This document shows, piece by piece, positions 7,163-14,991 of a DNA stretch of 15,079 bases. Source of the DNA: Bacillota bacterium (GTDB lineage: Bacteria; Bacillota; Clostridia; Oscillospirales; Acutalibacteraceae); assembly GCA_023418995.1 (NCBI GenBank), contig JAEZYP010000024.1:1-15079 (forward strand), given 5' to 3'. The position numbers and the translations under genes are program-made. The notes beneath the pieces were generated by a model, which was given only the letters and a program-made list of their open reading frames with translations, made no database searches and was not told the origin of the DNA. How positions within the stretch are numbered: the stretch's first letter is position 1; every line of letters starts with the position of its first letter.

Positions 7163-7192
7163 AGTATACATTAAAATAGCCGAATTGTATAC
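7163..7192 (-). promoter_or_regulatory. Candidate promoter of the DUF1538-PII operon with inverted repeat
   Basis: On the minus strand TATACA (7191-7186) and TATACT (7168-7163) are 17 bp apart and fit a sigma-A promoter. The same bases form an inverted repeat, GTATACAATT against AATGTATAC, so a dimeric regulator could cover both promoter elements. This site is about 70 nt upstream of the TTG start. Confidence 0.45.
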
Positions 7193-7346
7193 TAAATTTT
7201 ATAAATATATGGAAAAGTTTTGTTTTTCCTGTTAATTTTATAGTTTTTCCAAAAATCTAAAAAACAGCAACTCTCTTTATTTTTTAAACAGATATAAACT
7301 TTGATTCTTCCTTTGCCGATATATAAATTGATATCTTGCATTTTGG

Positions 7347-7361
7347 CGTAACGGCGTTACG
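7347..7361 (+). repeat. Inverted repeat CGTAAC-GGC-GTTACG before the C1 peptidase gene
   Basis: A perfect 6-bp dyad with a 3-base centre lies about 37 nt upstream of the preferred ATG and downstream of a weak promoter-like pair (TTGATT 7301-7306, TATAAA 7322-7327, 15-bp spacing). It may be a small leader hairpin or an operator. Confidence 0.4.
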
Positions 7362-7397
7362 TAGATGAAAAATAGAAAAATAAGAGGGCTAGGGAAT

Positions 7398-10300
7398 ATG
7401 CGAGTTTTTGAGAAAGCAACTGCCTTGTTGCTGTCTTTTTTATTGATTTTGAGTTTGGGTTCAAATTCAGAAGTATACGCTGCGGAGGGGTTTCAGGATT
7501 CAGCGCGGGATTCAGGCGGATTGTTCGGCTATGAGCCGCCACCGTTTGACACCTCAAATTTACTCTTTGGCGGGAATGCCGGAAAGCACGAGGCTTTGCG
7601 TGCAACCAGTCAGCCTGCAAAATACTGTTTGGTTAAAGACAGCGGGAATTCGGTGGATGAAATCACACCGGAGCTAAAAGATCAAGGCAGATGGGGTGCT
7701 TGCTGGACCTTCAGTGCGCTGGGCTCCGCGGAGTCCTCCCTGTATCAGAACGGGAGCAACGACGTTGATTTTTCTGAGCGTCACCTTGCGTACTTTACCT
7801 ATCAAGGAACCAATAACCCTGATAAGCCGGAAGATGGCACAAAGAATGATACGTTTTTGACGGATACTTCCGGTGATTCCGCTCCGTTCATGTCGGGAGG
7901 AAACTTCTTCAAGGCAATTGCCACTCTTTCCCGCGGTGTGGGAGTGGAAGCGGAAGAAAAGGTTCCCTATCCTACAAAAGAGGATTTTTTGGATAATAAC
8001 GCCGCGGACTTTAATCAAGTAGAGGAAGAATACCATTTTGCATCTCATTATCAGCTTCGGGAGGCGAATTTTCTCCCAAACAGGGATGCTTACGGAAATT
8101 TGAATGGCTCCGAAATTAAAAAGGCTTTGATGAACGGCAATAGCGTCGGGGTCTCCTATTGCGCCGACAGCGCAAGTTATCATCTGGTTGACGGTGTAAA
8201 ATATCCTACTTATTATAACGGTACAGAAAAAACTTCCAATCACGCTGTGCAGATTGTCGGCTGGGATGACGATATTGCCCGAACAGCCTTTACCGACAAA
8301 AGCGGAAATCATCCAAGCTTGAGCGGCGCGTGGCTGATCAGAAACACCTGGGGTATGCAGAGTGCCTCCCGCGGAGGGACTTATTTCTATCTCTCTTATG
8401 AGGATCAGACTGTGTCCATGCTCTGTTCTCTGGTCATGGACAAAACGCCGCAGGATTCACCGCGGTATGCTCACAATTATCAATACGACGGCGCTGGGCA
8501 AACGGCGACGATTGGAGATTTGGGTAAGCAGGGAAGCATGGCGAATATTTTTACGGCAACCGGCGACCAGACGCTCAAGGCGGTGGCGTTTTACACCACG
8601 GGTCCTGGTGCCAGTTACAGCATCCAGGTTTATACCGGTTTAACGGATACCAGCTCTCCGGTGAATGGTACAAAAGCCTTTTTAGTGGAGCAATCCGGCG
8701 CGCAGCCCTATGCCGGCTATCATACCGTAGATTTGGAACGGGCTGTGCCGTTAATGAACGGCGAGAGGTTTTCCGTGGTTATAACCACAATGAATTCCAC
8801 TGCACGCCCGGTTGCCTTAGAAAATAATATACCCGGCTACTCAAGCGTCGGGATCAGCAAAGGGCAGAGCTTTTTTAAAGGAAACGTGTTCTGGCAGGAT
8901 TTAGCAACCGTTGCCACAAGCGGAAATGCCTGCATTAAGGCGTTCACTAATGATAAAAGCGCGGAACCGGAAATCACGGTTGCGCCGGAGAATGCCTTTG
9001 TAAAAAGGGGTCAAAGCCAACAGTTCACCGCGCTGGTCAGCGGAACAAATGATCAAGGGGTAACGTGGACGGTATCTGGCAATGCCAGCGCAAGTACCGT
9101 AATCAGTGAGGACGGGAGCCTGACGGTGGCGGGGAATGAGACCGCTCCAAGCTTAACGGTAAGGGCTGCATTAAAGGCAAATCCCGAGGTTTTTGATGAG
9201 GCTTGCGTTATGGTGATCACACCGGCACCTGCCGAGAAGAAAACAGTGCGCTTTTATAATCTGAAAAGCACGGTAAAAATGCAGACGGTCTCAGTCGGCT
9301 CGCCGCGTTCGTCTGTAACGCTGCCGAATACTTTGAGCGCGATTGTGAACGGGTCGCCGAATATTGAGGTTCCGGTTTTACGGTGGGAGTCCAGTCCTTC
9401 GTTTAGCTCAGCCGCTGAGGGTACGTTTGTATTTCGACCGGTACTAGCTGAAGAATATTTTCTGGAAGACCCGGGTAACCTGCCTGCCATTAAAGTTACC
9501 GTTGTAAAAAAGAGCTCCGGCGGCGGCTCCTGGCGTCCACGCAGCGGCGGTGGCGGCGGTGGCGGCGGTTCAGGAGGCGGAGCAGCCGTAACCGCCGCGA
9601 ATACAGTTGCCATTACGCAGAACGGCATTGGAACCTCCGTTGTTGTTACGGTTGAACCGGATTCTGCGGCAGCCGTAACAAACCATATTGCCCTCCTCAG
9701 CGCAACAGGAGCATTTTATCCGACTACGGCGCAAAATAACGCTACGGCGCAAAATCACGCGCGGATTGAATTTATGCTTCCAAATACCGCGGTTTTGAGT
9801 CAGCTGAATAACGCTGATGTTACAGCGGTTGAGTTATCTGTAAAAATTCCACATGATGCTGTATACAATACAAATCCCTATGTTGATATTATGATGAATC
9901 TGGGGAACGATATTCTGCAAACCGCGCGGGCTATGAAAAAAGACATTATCGTTAGCGTAGTGGATACAACTGCCGGCAGACCCGCCTATCAGTGGGTGTT
10001 CAGCGGTTCCCTGCCGGCGGGGGCGCCCGTACCGCTTAGCGGCGTTAATCTGGCGCTCAATATCAAAAGCACTTCTTTGGACGCGGAGGTCAGCGCAGCT
10101 GTTCCGTCTGCGGGTAAGGGGACCGTGCTTATTTTCGCCGATAACGGGGTGCTGCCCACTCCCGCAACGGTTAAGGTTTATGTAGGAGATCAGGGCTATA
10201 CGGCAGAACAGGTCTTATATCTGTACTACTATAACCCCGTTACAAAAGGGCTCGAGACAGTGAGCGCTCCGGTCAGTAAAGTGGATCAGAGCGGATACGC

Positions 10301-10610
10301 AAGCGTGACAATCAGCCATTGTTCACGTTATGTGCTGTTACCGCAGCAGATTTTATCCGCTTCCTCCGTTATACTGGATACCGGAAAATCACTGAAGGTG
10401 AGGGCTGGAAAAAGCTATCAGATCATGGCGACCGCTTCCACCGCGCCGAGCATAACGTCCGCGAACGGCTCCGTGTTTCAGGTAAAGAAGGTGGGCTCCA
10501 AGGGCGGCCGCTATTACTTTCAGGTTACCGCGGTCGGGAAAAAGGGGAGCGCCGCGGGGCTGTATGTAAACGGGGAAAAGACGCCCCGTATTATTGCGAG
10601 CGTGGTATAG
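7398..10610 (+). CDS. Secreted C1-family (papain-like) cysteine peptidase, multidomain
   Basis: The preferred start at 7398 gives 1070 residues; GAGGGCTAGGG precedes it, while the upstream in-frame ATG at 7365 lacks a ribosome binding site. A signal peptide (1-28, cleavage after VYA) is followed by a papain-like domain: oxyanion Gln96, nucleophile Cys102 (GACWTFSALG), His282 (SNHAVQIVGWDDD) and Asn316 (LIRNTWG). Residues about 355-515 look like the lectin-like domain that often follows such peptidases. A Big2-like immunoglobulin domain spans about 523-608. A poly-Gly linker (about 708-728) leads to a beta-rich region with VKVYVGDQ and LYLYYYNP, then a small C-terminal domain (VRAGKSYQIMA ... 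AAGLYVNGE) of a type I recall from clostridial secreted proteins. An extracellular or wall-associated protease is inferred. No clear terminator was seen in the 99 bp before the convergent YbhN-like gene. Confidence 0.92.
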   Translation: MRVFEKATALLLSFLLILSLGSNSEVYAAEGFQDSARDSGGLFGYEPPPFDTSNLLFGGNAGKHEALRATSQPAKYCLVKDSGNSVDEITPELKDQGRWGACWTFSALGSAESSLYQNGSNDVDFSERHLAYFTYQGTNNPDKPEDGTKNDTFLTDTSGDSAPFMSGGNFFKAIATLSRGVGVEAEEKVPYPTKEDFLDNNAADFNQVEEEYHFASHYQLREANFLPNRDAYGNLNGSEIKKALMNGNSVGVSYCADSASYHLVDGVKYPTYYNGTEKTSNHAVQIVGWDDDIARTAFTDKSGNHPSLSGAWLIRNTWGMQSASRGGTYFYLSYEDQTVSMLCSLVMDKTPQDSPRYAHNYQYDGAGQTATIGDLGKQGSMANIFTATGDQTLKAVAFYTTGPGASYSIQVYTGLTDTSSPVNGTKAFLVEQSGAQPYAGYHTVDLERAVPLMNGERFSVVITTMNSTARPVALENNIPGYSSVGISKGQSFFKGNVFWQDLATVATSGNACIKAFTNDKSAEPEITVAPENAFVKRGQSQQFTALVSGTNDQGVTWTVSGNASASTVISEDGSLTVAGNETAPSLTVRAALKANPEVFDEACVMVITPAPAEKKTVRFYNLKSTVKMQTVSVGSPRSSVTLPNTLSAIVNGSPNIEVPVLRWESSPSFSSAAEGTFVFRPVLAEEYFLEDPGNLPAIKVTVVKKSSGGGSWRPRSGGGGGGGGSGGGAAVTAANTVAITQNGIGTSVVVTVEPDSAAAVTNHIALLSATGAFYPTTAQNNATAQNHARIEFMLPNTAVLSQLNNADVTAVELSVKIPHDAVYNTNPYVDIMMNLGNDILQTARAMKKDIIVSVVDTTAGRPAYQWVFSGSLPAGAPVPLSGVNLALNIKSTSLDAEVSAAVPSAGKGTVLIFADNGVLPTPATVKVYVGDQGYTAEQVLYLYYYNPVTKGLETVSAPVSKVDQSGYASVTISHCSRYVLLPQQILSASSVILDTGKSLKVRAGKSYQIMATASTAPSITSANGSVFQVKKVGSKGGRYYFQVTAVGKKGSAAGLYVNGEKTPRIIASVV
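9519..9581 (+). repeat. Glycine-rich linker coding repeat
   Basis: GGC/GGT codons encode a Gly-rich stretch with Trp, Arg, Pro and Ser interruptions, including eight consecutive glycines. It joins the protease and Ig-like half to the C-terminal half of the C1 peptidase. The simple-sequence run could vary in length by slippage. Confidence 0.8.
9724..9759 (+). repeat. 18-bp in-frame tandem duplication in the C1 peptidase gene
   Basis: CTACGGCGCAAAATAACG and CTACGGCGCAAAATCACG occur back to back with one mismatch, adding six residues (the protein reads TAQNNA then TAQNHA). Confidence 0.85.
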
Positions 10611-10709
10611 TTTTTTCAGCTCGTTATCGTTTTGGCATAAGAAACACACCCCATCTGGCAGTATGATATACTGAAACAAATGGAGCGCGGTTTATGGCTG
10701 GTGTTACGA

Positions 10710-11750
10710 TTATGGATTTTCGCTTAAATCTCGGGACTTCTTTTTGAAAAAGAAAACGTAGGCGCCGCAGAAAAGGATGTTTACGTAACAGGTTGCGATT
10801 CGCCAGAGTGTGATTGCGGGAATGATGCTGGATTGAAAAAATTCGCGGAAAAACAGGTAGAAGCCGCCCTCTGCGCCGCCTGAAGAGCCCGGCAGCGGTA
10901 CAAAAGAAGCAACCATTGTCACAAAGGTATCCGCCGCAATCATAATAAAAAAGGATTCAGTATTCAAATTAAAGCTGCGGTATACGAAGTAGGCAATGAG
11001 GCTTGCTACCGTGACTTGAACCAATGTAAGGAAGATGGTGGAAAAATACAGCGGATACGCCTTACCGATTATTTTTGAACTGTCGTGAAAAACCGTAAGC
11101 TGCTCATGAACTTTATCATATATTCTCTTTGAAAGCTTGTGCAGCTTAATTTTATCCAGAAATCGAACAATTGCCTGCAAAATCCGGTTTGTGAGCTTTT
11201 CGTTGCACAGAAATAGAAGTACGCCCAGAATAAAAATACTGTTTGTGATCAGCCCGAAAATGGTGACAATTGCGAAATTGCTGACCTTAGTCTGAAAGTA
11301 GTTTAACTCAAAGGAAATCAGAATCAGCGAATAAAAAAAGGTTACGCCGTGATGTACCAGAGATTTTACGGCTACCACAGAACTGGCGGAGCCAATATCC
11401 ATCCCCATTTTTGTCATGTTGTAAATTTCCATTGGTTCCCCCATGTTAAACGGAGTAATGGAACTGTAAAACAGCTCAACCATTCCTGCGTAAAAGGATT
11501 TACCGAACGTCCAGTCCTTTTTTAAGTGGCGGCAAAACAAGTGCAGCACATAGGCTTCCAGAAACCAGCCAGCTATTACCCCCGCCAATATCCAGAGGAG
11601 CCAGACGGGCTGCAAATGGAACAGAACGTGTTTTAAATTTTTCAGCCCATCCTCCGTAAGCATAAAATATGCCAGGATACCGACGGACAGCAATAGGGTG
11701 AGAACGGAAAATATATTTTTCAGTAACGCTTTATTCATAATTCTTTTCAT
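10710..11750 (-). CDS. YbhN/MprF-type flippase-like membrane protein (LPG synthase TM family)
   Basis: A 346-residue polytopic membrane protein with about eight hydrophobic segments. It has the family hallmark PLPGSSGGAEGGF (285-297) before the last helices and a conserved N-terminal region (SSITPFNMGEPMEIYNM, 96-112). This is the lysylphosphatidylglycerol-synthase transmembrane, or flippase-like, family. The catalytic LPG synthase domain of full MprF is absent, so it is not expected to aminoacylate lipids. Transport or flipping of a lipid or polyprenyl-linked substrate is the likely role, by analogy. The ATG at 11750 has AAGGAAAG just upstream. It is transcribed alone, convergent with the C1 peptidase, from a promoter at about 11786-11814. 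The C-terminus is a basic tail facing the cytosol by the positive-inside rule. Confidence 0.87.
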   Translation of the reverse strand: MKRIMNKALLKNIFSVLTLLLSVGILAYFMLTEDGLKNLKHVLFHLQPVWLLWILAGVIAGWFLEAYVLHLFCRHLKKDWTFGKSFYAGMVELFYSSITPFNMGEPMEIYNMTKMGMDIGSASSVVAVKSLVHHGVTFFYSLILISFELNYFQTKVSNFAIVTIFGLITNSIFILGVLLFLCNEKLTNRILQAIVRFLDKIKLHKLSKRIYDKVHEQLTVFHDSSKIIGKAYPLYFSTIFLTLVQVTVASLIAYFVYRSFNLNTESFFIMIAADTFVTMVASFVPLPGSSGGAEGGFYLFFREFFQSSIIPAITLWRIATCYVNILFCGAYVFFFKKKSRDLSENP

Positions 11751-11785
11751 AACTTTCCTTATTTATGTAGATAGCTGATTAGCAT

Positions 11786-11814
11786 ATTATACAGCATTAC
11801 TATCAAAATGAACA
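11786..11814 (-). promoter_or_regulatory. Promoter of the YbhN-like gene
   Basis: A consensus -10 TATAAT (11791-11786), preceded directly by TG, has a weak -35 TGTTCA 17 bp upstream (11814-11809). It lies about 35 nt before the start codon. Confidence 0.55.
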
Positions 11815-11873
11815 GGTTGATATTTTAGGCTGCCGGCTAAGTCGGTTAGCCGCAAATTCATGAGGATGTTAAG

Positions 11874-11912
11874 AAAAAGGCAAGATACCGCAATCCGACA
11901 TCTTGCCTTTTT
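11874..11912 (-). terminator. Intrinsic terminator of the LysM-CAP gene
   Basis: A 13-bp stem, AAAAAGGCAAGAT with ATCTTGCCTTTTT, encloses 13 nt. It begins two bases past the stop codon at 11915, and the leftward copy runs into a T tract. Confidence 0.9.
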
Positions 11913-11914
11913 TC

Positions 11915-12535
11915 TTAGTACGGTTTCATAAACTGCTGAGTCCAGTAGATAGTGCCATTAGATTTTTTTGCTGCTCCTACGCCTATCTGCGTGTAAGACG
12001 GCGAAAGAATATTTGCGCGGTGTCCGGCAGAGTTCATCCACCCGGTAACAACTTCCTGCGGGGTTCTCTGTCCGTAAGCGATATTTTCACCGGCGGAGGA
12101 AAACCGCAGCCCAAAGTTTTGCATCATAGTAAACGGGGAACCGTAGGTCGGGGAAGTATGGGAGAAATAATTCTTATTGATCATATCCTGCGATTTGTAT
12201 CTGGCAACACGGCACAGCTGCCAGTTTGTCTGCAATGCGGGTAACCCGTGTTTGGTACGCTCCAGATTGGTAAGCCTGATTACTTCCGTCTCATAGGTTT
12301 TGAGAGGTGAGGCGTCTGGGATATTTATTTTTTGACCCACATTTATCATGCCTGGGTTTTTAATCTGAGGATTTGCCTTAATCAGTTCGGAAATTCCTAT
12401 TTCGTATTTTACCGCAATTTTCCATAAGGAATCACCTTTAGCAACGGTATAGGTGGTTGCTTGAGCAAAAGCCGCGGTCGAAATTAAGGTAACACTGATT
12501 AAAGTCGCAAGAAAAGAAATTAATTTTTTCTTCAA
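11915..12535 (-). CDS. Secreted LysM-CAP (SCP/YkwD-like) protein
   Basis: From a TTG at 12535 the protein has 206 residues: signal peptide MKKKLISFLATLISVTLISTAAFA, one LysM domain (about 28-73: YTVAKGDSLWKIAVKYEI to GQKINIP), then a CAP domain (about 82-206). The CAP domain shows His126 (NYFSHTSP), Glu150 (SAGENIA) and His172 (GHRANIL), the usual cavity residues. The domain order matches YkwD/SafA-type proteins of spore-formers, which bind peptidoglycan through LysM and are found in the wall or spore coat. CAP function in bacteria is unsettled. The TTG is favoured because GAGG lies eight bases upstream and it gives a classic Lys-rich signal peptide; the longer ATG frame from 12565 would bury the binding site and add ten polar residues. 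It is a single-gene unit. Confidence 0.92.
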   Translation of the reverse strand: MKKKLISFLATLISVTLISTAAFAQATTYTVAKGDSLWKIAVKYEIGISELIKANPQIKNPGMINVGQKINIPDASPLKTYETEVIRLTNLERTKHGLPALQTNWQLCRVARYKSQDMINKNYFSHTSPTYGSPFTMMQNFGLRFSSAGENIAYGQRTPQEVVTGWMNSAGHRANILSPSYTQIGVGAAKKSNGTIYWTQQFMKPY

Positions 12536-12587
12536 TTCAATCACCTCGCTTTCTATTTTTTGCATTGTTAGGTCGAATATAGCCGTT

Positions 12588-12617
12588 AATATATGTTAAT
12601 GCTTTTATGCTTGTAAA
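12588..12617 (-). promoter_or_regulatory. Promoter of the LysM-CAP gene
   Basis: Minus-strand TTTACA (12617-12612), an 18-bp spacer and TATATT (12593-12588), about 50 nt upstream of the TTG start. The 12536-12729 gap also holds the upstream region of the divergent transglutaminase-like gene, where only weak promoter-like sequence (TATGATAAAAT near 12690) is visible. Confidence 0.5.
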
Positions 12618-12729
12618 TGTATTATTGTTGATATAGAATAATAAACAGTAGGATTTATTTGTTCCTTTTCACATTTTGGTAATATCTTTATGATAAAATC
12701 AATTCAAATTAAATTGGAGGAAGTTTTTG

Positions 12730-14286
12730 ATGAAATCCATTTTTATAAAAAAAACAAATTCTATAATAGCGGTTGCTTTATCCGCTGCTCTCCTGTTTTC
12801 ATTGGCTGGATGTGGAAATACTGTTGGCGCAAACGGGTTGGCAGCGCCAGCAGCTTCTGATTTACCTTCTTCTGCTGTGGCTTCTGCCGCAGGCAAGAAC
12901 TCGGAGGCATCCGGATTGACATCCTCCAGCGCGGAAAGCACCGGCTCTAAGGCGCAGCGCATAGCAGCTTCCTCAAACTCCTCCACGTCACCGGTGGCAA
13001 AACAGGTTCAGAAGCAAACTTCTGCTATTCCCGCTTCCAATACTAAGGCGGCAGGCACAACGGTAAAGAAAATTGCGGAAGACAAGGCTGCGGCGGATAC
13101 GCCCCGGCTCAATGTTATCAGCAACACGGCGTTTGCGGCGGGATACACTCACATCGACCAGCGGGGCGGTTACAACGCGCTTCCCGACCTTGTGAGCCGC
13201 AGTCTGTATTCTCAAATCTCGAAAAGTGTATATAAGGTAGCGGCTACGGCTGCTTCCGAAGGTTATTACCCTACCCAGCGTGTTGTCGTGAGCGGGACGC
13301 AGCTCAGCGAGGCGCAGCTGCGTATGGCGCTGGTTGCCTTTAAGAACGATAACCCGCAGGTTTTCTGGATTGCCAACGTTTATTCCTATGGCTACAGCCC
13401 GGACGGAAAAGATACAAATGTGCAGCTGTATTCCTATGTTCCGCAGAGCCAGTGCAATACAATGATCCAACAGCTGAACAACAAGGTAACAGCTATTATG
13501 AAGGAGATGCCTTCCGGATTAAGCGAGCTGGACCGGGAGTTGTATCTGTTTGATTATATTACTAAAACAAATACATATGATAAAGCTGCGGTAACAGATA
13601 CCAGCCGCTGGAAAGCCTTTAACGCGTACGGTGCGCTGATAGAAGGGAATGTAGTCTGCGAGGGTTATTCCAGAGCGATGCAGCTTCTTTCCAGTTACGT
13701 TAATCTGCAATGCCTGTTGGTTACCGGGCAGGGCGGCGGCGTCAATCATATGTGGAACATCATTCGAATCGACGGAAACTGGTACCATCTTGACATTACA
13801 TGGAGCGACAACAGCTCTGTGCTATATAATTTCTTTAATGTAACCGACGCCGTAATTATGCAGGGGCATACCGTTTCGCCCCTTGCATCAACCCTGTCGG
13901 AAGCCGAGATCCAAGGCGCAACCGGCGAAGCGCCCATACAGTTTAACCTGTATTTACCGCCCTGCACGGCAACCGAAGCAAACTATTTTAAGGCAAAGGG
14001 AATCCGCGTCACAGATTTAAACGGTACGGACGATCCTTCGGTTGTTGCCGCAGTAGTATCCGCCGTAAAACAGAAAAAACAGTCCGTTTCGTTTTATGTG
14101 AATGAAGCAGCCGATTTTGATACTGTTCTAAACGGTATGGTTCAAGCCTCTCCTTACAAATTGGCCTATTATTTGAATACGGCAAATACGCAGTCCGGCG
14201 GAACCAATCAGATAAACGTCAGCGATGTTCGCTATGTTTCTGATCAGGCGTATCGGGGTCTGACTGTTTTTCTTAGCTATAAATAA
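12730..14286 (+). CDS. Transglutaminase-like domain lipoprotein
   Basis: The 518-residue protein starts at ATG 12730 after TTGGAGGAAG. It has a lipoprotein signal peptide with lipobox LAGC (Cys28), then a low-complexity Ser/Ala/Lys-rich linker to about residue 125. A central domain carries a transglutaminase-like triad: Cys310 (NVVCEGYSRAMQLL), His340 (GGVNHMWNIIRI) and Asp355 (WYHLDITWSD). In bacteria this fold is usually a cysteine protease, amidase or crosslinking enzyme. A C-terminal region of about 120 residues (from 400) has a mixed alpha/beta look and no known name. The protein should sit on the outer face of the membrane with the linker crossing the wall. It is a single gene ending at the hairpin 14306-14330. 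Its substrate is unknown. Confidence 0.88.
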   Translation: MKSIFIKKTNSIIAVALSAALLFSLAGCGNTVGANGLAAPAASDLPSSAVASAAGKNSEASGLTSSSAESTGSKAQRIAASSNSSTSPVAKQVQKQTSAIPASNTKAAGTTVKKIAEDKAAADTPRLNVISNTAFAAGYTHIDQRGGYNALPDLVSRSLYSQISKSVYKVAATAASEGYYPTQRVVVSGTQLSEAQLRMALVAFKNDNPQVFWIANVYSYGYSPDGKDTNVQLYSYVPQSQCNTMIQQLNNKVTAIMKEMPSGLSELDRELYLFDYITKTNTYDKAAVTDTSRWKAFNAYGALIEGNVVCEGYSRAMQLLSSYVNLQCLLVTGQGGGVNHMWNIIRIDGNWYHLDITWSDNSSVLYNFFNVTDAVIMQGHTVSPLASTLSEAEIQGATGEAPIQFNLYLPPCTATEANYFKAKGIRVTDLNGTDDPSVVAAVVSAVKQKKQSVSFYVNEAADFDTVLNGMVQASPYKLAYYLNTANTQSGGTNQINVSDVRYVSDQAYRGLTVFLSYK

Positions 14287-14305
14287 ACCTGTTTAAAGGA
14301 TAAAT

Positions 14306-14330
14306 GGTCTGTGGCTTTGAGTCGCAGACC
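14306..14330 (+). terminator. Intrinsic terminator after the transglutaminase-like gene
   Basis: An 8-bp stem, GGTCTGTG with CGCAGACC (one G-U pair), has a 9-nt loop and is followed by TTATTTATT. It lies 20 nt past the stop codon. Confidence 0.75.
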
Positions 14331-14448
14331 TTATTTATTGGCGTTGTGGCAGAAACCTTTTATTTTGAATATAATAATGTGGAAAAGGATGATGGTTTGT
14401 AGGAAACCCTCAATAATACAAATAGAGAATTGTGAGATTCATATTAAC

Positions 14449-14464
14449 GATCGAAGGAGCGATC
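14449..14464 (+). promoter_or_regulatory. Small hairpin presenting the FolK-like ribosome binding site in its loop
   Basis: GATCG and CGATC flank AAGGAG, which is the Shine-Dalgarno used for the ATG at 14468. The 5-bp stem could modulate access to the site, but it is short and may be chance. The 14331-14467 gap otherwise holds a TATAAT at 14370-14375 without a good -35. Confidence 0.35.
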
Positions 14465-14467
14465 TTC

Positions 14468-14944
14468 ATGAACAAGGCTGTGTTAGAGATCAGTTCCGGT
14501 TTAGGAAATCGGGAATCCAATATCAGCGCGGGAATTCGTTGGCTGGAATTGCTTCCGGGTACTACGGTGATTGCAGGCTCCGGAATATTTGAATCAAAAT
14601 CAGAGGTTGCTGCTGAAAAGCGCAAAGAACACCTGACAAAGTGTGTGGTTATCCTCACCGAACTTTCTCCGTGCGCCCTTCTGGGGGCCTGTCTCGGAAT
14701 CGAGGTCGCGGCAGGAGGTGCGCAGGATGAGAGGGATATTCAAAAAAGTTTTGCCGTGAATCTTTTGATTTACGAGGGTGTTACAATAAGAGATACGGAA
14801 TTGACCTTGCCTTATATTAAAATGATTAATAAGCCGGCCGTTCTAGCTTCGCTTCAGGAACTGTTTGGGAATAATAAGGCACTGGACTACGATTTTTCAA
14901 CTTCGTTAAAGCGCACAGATCTGACGAATATAAGTGTTTTTTAA
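14468..14944 (+). CDS. HPPK (FolK)-like protein lacking the catalytic aspartates
   Basis: The 158-residue protein starts at ATG 14468, eight bases after AAGGAG; an in-frame ATG at 14432 has no such site. It aligns by eye with 2-amino-4-hydroxy-6-hydroxymethyldihydropteridine pyrophosphokinase: SSGLGNRESNISAGIRWLELLPGT (9-32) matches the N-terminal GSNLGDR...LPGT region, ELSPCALLGACLGIE (65-79) the ELSP-type helix, and LLIYEGVTIRDTELTLPYIKM (99-119) the LLYG...ELTLPHP region. However, the metal-binding D-L-D of active HPPK is A-V-N here (96-98), and the Arg-rich G-R-x-R and R-W-G-P-R loops are replaced by GGAQDERDIQKSF. Pyrophosphokinase activity is therefore doubtful. No other folate genes lie nearby. 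It may be a repurposed or decaying paralogue. Confidence 0.72.
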   Translation: MNKAVLEISSGLGNRESNISAGIRWLELLPGTTVIAGSGIFESKSEVAAEKRKEHLTKCVVILTELSPCALLGACLGIEVAAGGAQDERDIQKSFAVNLLIYEGVTIRDTELTLPYIKMINKPAVLASLQELFGNNKALDYDFSTSLKRTDLTNISVF

Positions 14945-14962
14945 ATAATTATTAAAAAAGGG

Positions 14963-14991
14963 TTGACTTACTGGAATGTATTTGGTATTAT
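14963..14991 (+). promoter_or_regulatory. Strong sigma-A promoter, probably of an rRNA operon
   Basis: TTGACT (14963-14968) and TATTAT (14986-14991) are separated by exactly 17 bp, with an A/T-rich stretch directly upstream that resembles an UP element. No coding frame follows in the window. Confidence 0.8.

Noticed and set aside
7674..8312. Minus-strand 212-codon ORF opposite the C1 peptidase
   Set aside because: Antisense to the catalytic domain with its Cys, His and Asn motifs; no start signal or known family.
10319..10666. Plus-strand ORF overlapping the end of the C1 peptidase in another frame
   Set aside because: Out-of-frame shadow; the peptidase frame continues through a recognisable C-terminal domain to its stop at 10610.
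10659..10673. CAGTAT-GAT-ATACTG hairpin between the convergent C1 peptidase and YbhN-like genes as a terminator
   Set aside because: Only a 6-bp AT-rich stem, with no T tract on either side.
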